DNA of 64,000 nt from an uncultured Eggerthellaceae bacterium. Its GTDB lineage: Bacteria; Actinomycetota; Coriobacteriia; Coriobacteriales; Eggerthellaceae. The position numbers were made by a program, and so were the translations under genes. Location: contig CAUDUM010000003.1 of NCBI GenBank assembly GCA_958452575.1, positions 124,001 through 188,000 of the forward strand. The letters run 5' to 3'. Within the stretch, counting starts at the first letter, position 1, and each line of letters begins with the position of its first letter. Positions 57,530 through 64,000 of the stretch are shown here, one piece after another. The notes under the pieces are model-generated. The model was given only the letters and a program-made list of their open reading frames with translations, was not told the origin of the DNA and did no database searches.

Positions 57530-58621
57530 ATGGGGGGTGCGGAAAAGCGCGTGGCGCTGGGCATGAGCGGCGGCGTGGACAGCTCGGTGGCCGCCGTGCT
57601 CCTGCAGCGCGCGGGGTATGAAGTGATGGGAGTGACCTGCCTGTTCCACGACGACGAGGCCGCGCGCCGAGATGCGGCCGCCGCCGAGGAGGTGTGCCGG
57701 ACGCTCGGCATCGACCATGCCGTCGCGGACTGCACCGCTCAGTTCCAAAAGCGCGTCGTCGAGCCGTTCGTCAAAGCCTATGCCGCCGGCCTCACGCCCA
57801 GCCCCTGCGTCGGTTGCAACGCCTCCTGCAAGCTGCCGGCGTTGATCGAAGTCGCCGACCAACTGGGGTGCGGCAAGGTGGCCACCGGCCATTATGCGCG
57901 CGTCGCGCGTTTGACGGCCAGCGGCCGCTTCGTCGTGAAGACGGGCCTCGACGAGCGCAAGGACCAAAGCTACATGCTGGCGCTTCTGACCCAGGACCAG
58001 CTGGCGCGCCTCATCCTGCCGCTCGGGGCGCTCACCAAAGCGGACGCGCGGCTCATCGCGCATGACTGCGGGCTGCCGGTGGCGGATGCCCCCGAAAGCC
58101 AGGACGTGTGCTTCATCGAAGGGGACTACCGCGACTTCCTCAAGGCGCATGGCGTCGAGGACGCGCCCGGCCCCATCGTCGATGCGTCTGGCACGGTGCT
58201 CGGCGAGCATGCGGGGTTGGCGGATTTCACCATCGGCCAGCGCAAGGGCATCGGCGTTGCCGGACCCGAGCCGTATTACGTCATCGCGAAGCGTCCCGCC
58301 ACCCGCGAGCTGGTCGTGGGCACGGCGGACGAGGCGCGCATCAAGGCGGTGCGCGTCGGCGCGCTCAACTGGCAGGCGTCCGACCGCTTGGATGTCGAAT
58401 GCGAGGCCATGGTCAAACTTCGATACCGAAGCCGTGGGGTAGCGTGTATCATTAGACCTGAGCATGCCGATTCCGTGCGAACGTCTTCCGCGGGTGCGAC
58501 CGCCGCCAAGGTGGAGCTGGTCAGCCCTCAGCCGACGACGGCGCCGGGTCAATTCGCGGTGTTCTATGAAGGAGCCACCGTTTTGGGTGGCGGTGTGATC
58601 GAGGAGGTTACGCAGGCATGA
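57530..58621 (+). CDS. mnmA: tRNA-specific 2-thiouridylase MnmA
   Basis: Thiolates U34 of Lys, Glu and Gln tRNAs. 363 residues. PP-loop GMSGGVDSSVAAVLL, catalytic Cys in SPCVGCNASCK (near 93) and the second Cys in ESQDVCFIEGDY (near 191), KTGLDERKDQSYML, FTIGQRKGIGV and the C-terminal beta-barrel. It ends in an ATGA overlap with coaE. Confidence 0.95.
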   Translation: MGGAEKRVALGMSGGVDSSVAAVLLQRAGYEVMGVTCLFHDDEAARRDAAAAEEVCRTLGIDHAVADCTAQFQKRVVEPFVKAYAAGLTPSPCVGCNASCKLPALIEVADQLGCGKVATGHYARVARLTASGRFVVKTGLDERKDQSYMLALLTQDQLARLILPLGALTKADARLIAHDCGLPVADAPESQDVCFIEGDYRDFLKAHGVEDAPGPIVDASGTVLGEHAGLADFTIGQRKGIGVAGPEPYYVIAKRPATRELVVGTADEARIKAVRVGALNWQASDRLDVECEAMVKLRYRSRGVACIIRPEHADSVRTSSAGATAAKVELVSPQPTTAPGQFAVFYEGATVLGGGVIEEVTQA

Positions 58622-59229
58622 AGAAGCTGTTCGTCATCGGCGGCATGGGCGCCGGAAAATCGACCGCACGCAAGGCGCTTGTGGACGAGGGCCTGCCTTA
58701 CATCGATCTGGACGTCGTCGGGCACGAGGTCCTCAAGTGGGACATCGTGAAGGAGGAGCTGCGCGAGGAGTTCGGCGACGACGTGTTCGACGAGAACGGC
58801 GAGGTCGTGCGCCGCGCGCTTGCCGCGAAGGCGTTCGTGAGCCCCTATGAAACGCGCGCCCTCAACCGCATCACGCTGCCGCGCATCGAGGATGCCTACA
58901 CCCAGATCGTCGACAAGCTCGAGCAGGAGGGCAACGAGGCCGTGGTGGTCGAGTACTCCGTGTTCAAGAACCGCGAGATCGGCTTCATGAACAACGCCGA
59001 CGTGGTGATCGCGATCCTGGCCAAGCTCGACACGCGCATCGAGCGCGCCGTCGCCGCGGGTTGGGATGAGGACGACGTTCGCCGCCGCATCGCCCGCCAG
59101 ATCACCGACGCCGCGCGCATCGACGAGTCGGACGTGGTCTTCAACAACGACGGCACCCCCGAGGAGCTGCGCAACCAGGTGACCCTCTGGTGGCGCGACT
59201 ACAAGGCCCGCGGCTTCAAGTTGGGGTAG
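58618..59229 (+). CDS. coaE: Dephospho-CoA kinase
   Basis: Last step of CoA synthesis. 203 residues. P-loop GGMGAGKSTARKAL, IDLDVVGHEVLK (Asp of the CoA-binding site), VVVEYSVFKNREIGFMNNADVVIAI, and the lid RIARQITDAARIDESDVVFNNDG. Overlaps mnmA by four bases. N-terminal motif and length fit CoaE; somewhat divergent in the central region. Confidence 0.85.
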   Translation: MKKLFVIGGMGAGKSTARKALVDEGLPYIDLDVVGHEVLKWDIVKEELREEFGDDVFDENGEVVRRALAAKAFVSPYETRALNRITLPRIEDAYTQIVDKLEQEGNEAVVVEYSVFKNREIGFMNNADVVIAILAKLDTRIERAVAAGWDEDDVRRRIARQITDAARIDESDVVFNNDGTPEELRNQVTLWWRDYKARGFKLG

Positions 59230-59253
59230 GGAGATTCCCGTTCCGTTTGCATG

Positions 59254-59280
59254 GGGGCTGTCGGTTCGACGGCCCCTTTG
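59254..59280 (+). terminator. Terminator after coaE
   Basis: GGGGC-T-GTCG/CGAC-G-GCCCC stem, GTT loop, then TTTG TTAT. Confidence 0.6.
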
Positions 59281-59290
59281 TTATGCTGGG

Positions 59291-59329
59291 CGTTCGACGG
59301 CGGCGTTCGACGGCGGCGTTCGACGGCGG
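59291..59329 (+). repeat. Three tandem 13-bp repeats
   Basis: CGTTCGACGGCGG three times in a row, with a fourth degenerate unit (CGTCAGACG). Lies in the short gap before the asparaginase gene. Likely slippage product. Confidence 0.75.
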
Positions 59330-59376
59330 CGTCAGACGCAAGCGCTAGGCGCGACAGTCTAGGAGAAGGTTCTATC

Positions 59377-60381
59377 ATGCGCAAGAACATCCTGATCATA
59401 GCCACGGGCGGGACCATCGCCTCCATGGAGGACGGACGGGGGCTCGCGCCTGCGCTGACGGGCGAGGAGCTGGTGGGGTACGTCCCCGAGATCAACGACG
59501 TGTGCGATTTCGAGATCGTGCAGCCGATGAACATCGACAGCACCAACATGCGCCCGCGCGACTGGCTGCGCATCGCCGCCGTCATCCGCGAACGCTACGG
59601 CGCCTTCGACGGATTCGTCGTCCTGCACGGCACCGACACGATGGCCTACACCGCCGCGGCGCTGTCCTACCTCATCCAGGACAGCCCCAAGCCCATCGTG
59701 CTCACCGGCTCGCAGCGCCCCATGGCCAACCCCTTCACCGACGCCAAGGTGAATCTGTACCAGAGCCTGCTCTACGCGGCCGACGGCCTCTCGCGCGACG
59801 TGTCGGTGGTGTTCGGCGGCCAGGTGATCGCCGGCACGCGCGCCCGCAAGCAGCGCACCATGAGCGACAACGCGTTCATCAGCCTGAACTTTCCCGCGGT
59901 CGCCCTCATCCGCGGCGGGCGCATCGTCCGCGCCGGCCGTCCGGCAGCCGGCGGGGATGCCCCGCGCTTTTACGGGACGCTCGACGAGCGCGTGTTCGTG
60001 CTCAAGCTCACGCCGGAGATGGATCCGTCGATCTTCGACGTGCTGGCCGACAGCTACGACGCGGTGATCATGGAGACGTTCGGCATCGGCGGCATCCCCG
60101 AGTACGATGACGCGTCCTACAAGCGCGCGATCTTCGACTGGGTCGACGCGGGCCACACGCTCGTGCTGACCACGCAGGTCCCCGAAGAGGGTCTGGACCT
60201 GGGCGTGTACGAGGTCGGGCGCGACTACGTGGACCATCCGGGCATCCTGCACGGCGGCGACATGTCCACCGAGGCGCTCGTCGCCAAGACGATGTGGGCG
60301 CTCGGCCAGACCGACGACCCGGCCGAGCTGCGCCGCCTGTTCTCCCAGGTGATCAACCACGACCGGCTGCCCGAGGAGTAG
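59377..60381 (+). CDS. Asparaginase (type I-like)
   Basis: Hydrolyses asparagine to aspartate and ammonia. 334 residues, no signal peptide, so cytoplasmic. First catalytic Thr in IIATGGTIASMED, second in VVLHGTDTMAYTAAAL, with the paired Lys/Asp region SQRPMANPFTDAK. AGGAGAAGG precedes ATG 59377. Its stop is 12 bp before uvrB. Confidence 0.93.
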   Translation: MRKNILIIATGGTIASMEDGRGLAPALTGEELVGYVPEINDVCDFEIVQPMNIDSTNMRPRDWLRIAAVIRERYGAFDGFVVLHGTDTMAYTAAALSYLIQDSPKPIVLTGSQRPMANPFTDAKVNLYQSLLYAADGLSRDVSVVFGGQVIAGTRARKQRTMSDNAFISLNFPAVALIRGGRIVRAGRPAAGGDAPRFYGTLDERVFVLKLTPEMDPSIFDVLADSYDAVIMETFGIGGIPEYDDASYKRAIFDWVDAGHTLVLTTQVPEEGLDLGVYEVGRDYVDHPGILHGGDMSTEALVAKTMWALGQTDDPAELRRLFSQVINHDRLPEE

Positions 60382-60393
60382 GAGGAGGCGATC

Positions 60394-62544
60394 ATGGCCC
60401 ATCTTTCCAACCTCGAAGGCGTGGCGATGGAGGGCAAGCTCCCCGACGTGCGCTTGGCGAACACGCCGTTCAAGGTGGTGTCGCCCTACGAACCGGCGGG
60501 CGATCAGCCCCAGGCGATCGAGAAGCTGGCCGAGGGCGTCCGCCGCGGTTTGCGCTATCAGACGCTTTTGGGCGTGACCGGCTCGGGCAAGACGTTCACC
60601 ATGGCCAAGACCATCGAGGCCGTGCAAAAGCCCACGCTCGTGATGGCGCCCAACAAAACGCTTGCCGCCCAGCTGGCAAGCGAGCTGCGCGAGTTCTTCC
60701 CCGACAACTCGGTCGTCTACTTCGTCTCCTACTACGACTACTACCAGCCCGAGGCCTACGTGCCCTCATCTGACACGTTCATCGAGAAGGACGCCTCCAT
60801 CAACGAGGAGGTCGAGAAGCTGCGCCACGCCGCCACCTCGGCTCTGCTCTCGCGGCGCGACTGCGTGGTGGTGGCGTCGGTGAGCTGCATCTACGGCATC
60901 GGCAGCCCCATGGATTATGCGGGCATGGCTGTGTTCCTCGACAAGCAGAAGGAAGCCGACCGCGACGACGTCATCCACGAGCTCATCGACATCCAGTACG
61001 ACCGCAACGACTACGAGCTCAAGCGCGGCACGTTCCGCGTGCGCGGCGATTCGCTCGACATCTTCCCGCCGTACGCCGACAACCCGATCCGCGTGGAGTT
61101 CTGGGGCGACGAGATCGAGGAGATCGCCGAGATCGACAACGTCACCGGCGAGGTGCTGGGCACCTACGAAGCGCTGCCCGTGTGGCCGGCGTCGCACTAC
61201 GTGACGGCGCGCCCCAAGATGGACCACGCGCTCAAGACGATCCGCGAGGAGCTGCGCGAGCGCCTGCAGCAGTTCAAAGACGAGGGCAAGCTGCTCGAGG
61301 CGCAGCGGCTGGAGATGCGCGTCAACTACGACCTGGAGATGCTCGAGACGATGGGCTTTTGCAGCGGCATCGAGAATTACTCGCGCCATCTGGACGGACG
61401 CCAGCCGGGCGAGCCGCCCTACACGCTCATCGACTACTTCCCGGACGACTTCCTCTGCATCATCGACGAGAGCCATGTGACGGTGCCGCAGATCCGCGGC
61501 ATGCACGAGGGCGACCGCTCCCGCAAGGTCACGCTGGCCGAGCACGGGTTCCGCCTGCCCAGCTGCTTGGACAACCGTCCGCTGCGCTTCGATGAGTTCG
61601 AAGATCGCGTGCCGCAGTTCATCTACGTATCGGCCACGCCGGGCGATTACGAGGAAAAGGTCACGCAGCAGGAGGTCGAGCAGATCATCCGGCCCACGGG
61701 CTTGCTGGATCCCGAGATCATCGTGCGCACGAGCGCCAGCCAGATCGACGACATCATCGACGAGGCCAAGGAGCGCGCTGCCCGCGACGAGCGCGTGCTC
61801 ATCACCACGCTCACCAAAAAGATGGCGGAGGATCTGACCGATCATCTGCTCGACCAGGGCGTCCGCGCACGCTACATGCATTCCGACATCGCCACACTCG
61901 AGCGCGTGGAGATCCTGTCCGACCTGCGCCGCGGCGAATTCGACGTGCTGGTGGGCATCAACCTTTTGCGCGAGGGGCTGGATTTGCCGGAGGTGAGCCT
62001 GGTGGCCATCCTCGATGCCGACAAGGAGGGCTTCCTGCGCAACCACCGCAGCCTTATCCAGACCATCGGCCGTGCGGCGCGCAACGTGTCGGGCCAGGTG
62101 ATCATGTACGCCGACAAGATAACCGACTCGATGGACCGCGCCATCACCGAGACGCGCCGCCGCCGCGAGATCCAGATGGCCTACAACGAGGAGCACGGCA
62201 TCGAGCCGCAGACCATCCGCAAGGCCATCAACGACATCATGGGCTACGTGACCGACGAGGTGGGCAACACCACCGCCGAGCAGGTGAACAAGGAGCTGGC
62301 GGAGCTGTCGCGCGAGGAGGTGCTGCGCATCATCTCATCGATGGAGGACGACATGGCTGCCGCGTCGCGCGACATGGACTTCGAGGAGGCGGCGCGCCTG
62401 CGCGACCAGGTGGTGAAGCTGCGCGCCAGCGTGGAGGGTCAAAGCGAGGAGGATGTGCTCAAGGACCTCAAGCGCACCGCCCGCAAAGGCAGCGCCTACG
62501 GCAACCGCAAGCACGCGGCGTACGGAGGAAGCCGCCGGTCGTAA
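60394..62544 (+). CDS. uvrB: UvrABC excinuclease subunit B
   Basis: Damage verification and incision in nucleotide excision repair. 716 residues. Walker A GVTGSGKTFTMAK (about 58-70), beta-hairpin YYDYYQPEAYVP, helicase motifs DESHVTVPQI, YVSATPGDYE, GINLLREGLDLPEVSLVAILDADKEGFLR and QTIGRAARN, and a C-terminal UVR motif (DMDFEEAARLRDQV). AGGAGG precedes the start. uvrA/uvrC are not in the window. Confidence 0.97.
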   Translation: MAHLSNLEGVAMEGKLPDVRLANTPFKVVSPYEPAGDQPQAIEKLAEGVRRGLRYQTLLGVTGSGKTFTMAKTIEAVQKPTLVMAPNKTLAAQLASELREFFPDNSVVYFVSYYDYYQPEAYVPSSDTFIEKDASINEEVEKLRHAATSALLSRRDCVVVASVSCIYGIGSPMDYAGMAVFLDKQKEADRDDVIHELIDIQYDRNDYELKRGTFRVRGDSLDIFPPYADNPIRVEFWGDEIEEIAEIDNVTGEVLGTYEALPVWPASHYVTARPKMDHALKTIREELRERLQQFKDEGKLLEAQRLEMRVNYDLEMLETMGFCSGIENYSRHLDGRQPGEPPYTLIDYFPDDFLCIIDESHVTVPQIRGMHEGDRSRKVTLAEHGFRLPSCLDNRPLRFDEFEDRVPQFIYVSATPGDYEEKVTQQEVEQIIRPTGLLDPEIIVRTSASQIDDIIDEAKERAARDERVLITTLTKKMAEDLTDHLLDQGVRARYMHSDIATLERVEILSDLRRGEFDVLVGINLLREGLDLPEVSLVAILDADKEGFLRNHRSLIQTIGRAARNVSGQVIMYADKITDSMDRAITETRRRREIQMAYNEEHGIEPQTIRKAINDIMGYVTDEVGNTTAEQVNKELAELSREEVLRIISSMEDDMAAASRDMDFEEAARLRDQVVKLRASVEGQSEEDVLKDLKRTARKGSAYGNRKHAAYGGSRRS

Positions 62545-62611
62545 GCGGATCGGACGCCCGATTATGGGGCTTGCGTTTCCTTGGACGCCTTGCCTCCTCC
62601 GGATGGCCCAA

Positions 62612-62851
62612 CCCCGAATAACGGAAATAATGGATATCCAAGTCATTTCTTCCGATATTCGGGGTCTTGCTTACAGCGTGCATGGAATATCCACTAGTGA
62701 AAATAATTTTGAACAGCCATTTTAAAATGCTAGAATCGCGATTCTGCTTTTTATAGGTTTCTAATACCCTGAATAGGCCGCGGAAGGCATGCCTGTTTCC
62801 CCGAATAACGGACATTTTGACTTGGATATCCAAAAAATGCGTTATTCGGGG
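62612..62851. repeat. Composite palindromic repeat, second inverted pair
   Basis: Palindrome 62612-62664: CCCCGAATAACGGAA / TTCCGATATTCGGGG, one mismatch. Palindrome 62799-62851: CCCCGAATAACG / CGTTATTCGGGG, perfect 12-bp arms, with GGATATCCAAAAAATG inside. The two are in opposite orientation, about 134 bp apart, with AT-rich spacer, as in the pair at 13200-13476. The right arm of the second palindrome overlaps the stop of the MFS gene. Confidence 0.75.
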
Positions 62852-64000
62852 ACTTCCGGCAGGGCGGCTCCGTCAGGGGGTCGGGAGTTTGATTGATCGC
62901 GGTCGAGCGCGCGGATTTCGCGGGGGAGGTACATCGCGGCACCGAGGATGACGCAGAGGATGCCGTCCACGATGAAGAAGGGCGCAACCCCGATGCCCTC
63001 GGCGAGCGCGCCGCCCAAGGCGACGCCGATGGGCGAGGCAAGGCCGAAGCCTGCGGTCATGAGCCCCATCACGCGGCCGAGCTTCTCCTCGGGCACGTTG
63101 CGCTGGGCAAGCGTCATCGTCGGCGCGTTGAACCACGAGCAGGGGATGGCCATGAGGCCGCACAGTACGGCGAACGCCGGGAACGCGTCGGGCGGCAAAA
63201 GGCCGCATGCGACGGTGATGATGCCGGTAAGGATGCAGGCCACCACCATCAGCAGCGCCAGGCGCTTGCCGCCGCCCCACGCCATGATGATGCCCGATCC
63301 GACGATCATGCCGATGCCCCACGTCGCCTCGGTGATCGACGCCATGAACCCGTCGCCGCCGAAGTAGCTGTAGGTCATCAGCGGGTACACCGCCGACAGC
63401 GGCGAGAAGATCATCGTTCCCAACGTCACCGCCGCCATCACCATGAGGAGGCCGCGCTTCGCCGTGAGCGCGCGCCAGCCGTCGCGCAGGTTGGCGATGA
63501 TGTGCTGGTTGACCGCCTCCTCGTCGCGCACGTTGGGGATCTTGGCGAGCATCAGGCCGGCGACGGCGCACAGCGCGCCGAAGAAATCGAGGAACATGAC
63601 GGAGTGGAAGCCGACGGTCGTGTACAGCAGGATGCCGAAGGCGGGGGCGCCGATGGAGACGATCGACAGCAGCAGCTGGTCGAGCGTGTTGATGCGCATG
63701 AGGTGCTTGTCGGGTACGAGCAGGGGCAGCGTCGCCATCATCGCGGGGCTGTGAAATGCTTGCCCGATGCTGCGCGCTGCGGCGAACAGAGCGATCAGGG
63801 CAAAGGAGACGTCGCCTGCGAGGATGAGCAAGCCCAGCGCGAGCGAGACGACCCCCACGCCCAGGTCGGAGACGATCATCACCGTCTTGCGGCTGAAGCG
63901 GTCGGCGATGACGCCGCCGAACGGCGACAGCAGCCCAGTGGGCAGCATGGCGAAGATGGTCATGAGCGAGAGTGCCAGAGCGCTGCCGGTCGTCTCGGTG
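62842..64000 (-). CDS. MFS exporter (MFS_3 / macrolide-efflux-like), 5' end outside window
   Basis: Open from the window edge (TETTGSALALSL...) to the TAA at 62842, at least 386 residues. Helix content and signatures (PTGLLSPFGGVIADRFSRKTVMIVSDL, the motif A region; RSIGQAFHSPAMMATLPLLV) fit the MFS_3 efflux group with EntS and Mef-type pumps. At the 3' end PEVPE is followed by the stop codon that belongs to the palindromic repeat. Substrate unknown. Confidence 0.85.
   Translation of the reverse strand, partial: TETTGSALALSLMTIFAMLPTGLLSPFGGVIADRFSRKTVMIVSDLGVGVVSLALGLLILAGDVSFALIALFAAARSIGQAFHSPAMMATLPLLVPDKHLMRINTLDQLLLSIVSIGAPAFGILLYTTVGFHSVMFLDFFGALCAVAGLMLAKIPNVRDEEAVNQHIIANLRDGWRALTAKRGLLMVMAAVTLGTMIFSPLSAVYPLMTYSYFGGDGFMASITEATWGIGMIVGSGIIMAWGGGKRLALLMVVACILTGIITVACGLLPPDAFPAFAVLCGLMAIPCSWFNAPTMTLAQRNVPEEKLGRVMGLMTAGFGLASPIGVALGGALAEGIGVAPFFIVDGILCVILGAAMYLPREIRALDRDQSNSRPPDGAALPEVPE

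Noticed and set aside
59291..59329. CRISPR array
   Set aside because: Three 13-bp repeats with no spacers; no cas genes anywhere in the window.

Overview
The window is GC-rich, densely coded chromosomal DNA with housekeeping content and no phage, plasmid or conjugation genes. The gene set and high GC point to an actinobacterium, most likely class Coriobacteriia: 16S methyltransferase rsmA next to a Veg-type gene, a Gls24/Asp23 gene between a biotin carboxylase and nusB, a four-domain S1 protein starting at TTG, amt-PII followed by a TSCPD protein, and a large aro cluster. The taxon is an inference from gene content, not from a search.

Layout. 1-8930: a partial histidine phosphatase, a 41-residue protein that is little more than a sorting-signal-like tail, rsmI, a YgjP metallopeptidase, an MFS pump, a coiled-coil secreted lysozyme-like protein, an Rrf2 regulator, metG, and a tatD gene broken by an in-frame TGA. 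8977-12947: flavoprotein, rsmA, veg, an HPt protein, tRNA-Ala(CGC), an acyl-ACP thioesterase. 13760-19981: DMT exporter, CobW GTPase, diguanylate cyclase, galU, a HerA-like ATPase. 20154-26363: a hydroxyacid dehydrogenase, two tandem small RNA genes, a methyltransferase-fold protein lacking its zinc cysteines, an MscS channel and a two-component system. 26462-36851: a structured RNA candidate, rarA, a DUF948-type protein, an AI-2E permease, alaS-ruvX-mltG-yqeG-aroE, queD. 37035-42348: aroC-aroK-aroB, aroQ, Xaa-Pro peptidase, efp. 42582-48972: carboxyltransferase/BCCP fusion, biotin carboxylase, Asp23, nusB, xseB, dxs. 49135-53406: amt, PII, TSCPD protein, Fur-family regulator, rpsA. 53734-64000: acyltransferase, ackA, mnmA, coaE, asparaginase, uvrB, partial MFS exporter.

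Much of the window makes or maintains the translation machinery (metG, alaS, rsmI, rsmA, mnmA, efp, rpsA, tRNA-Ala), chorismate (aroE, C, K, B, Q), acyl-CoA or pyruvate carboxylation, isoprenoid precursor (dxs), and DNA repair or recombination (uvrB, ruvX, rarA, xseB).

The unusual content lies between genes. (i) Two adjacent, homologous small RNA genes (21270-21399 and 21498-21621, minus strand) each have their own -10 box and intrinsic terminator, and share CU-rich segments that resemble the anti-Shine-Dalgarno end of 16S rRNA. (ii) A roughly 167-nt structured repeat occurs three times (7689, 19985, 26642), with an invariant core hairpin and outer stems whose sequence changes while pairing is kept. 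(iii) A palindromic element of about 190 bp occurs twice (5100, 53495). (iv) A 53-61 bp palindrome with CCCCGAATAACG arms occurs four times, as two inverted pairs. (v) A 156-nt RNA candidate lies upstream of rarA. Many promoters use an extended -10 (TGnTAnnnT) with no clear -35, and two genes look leaderless.
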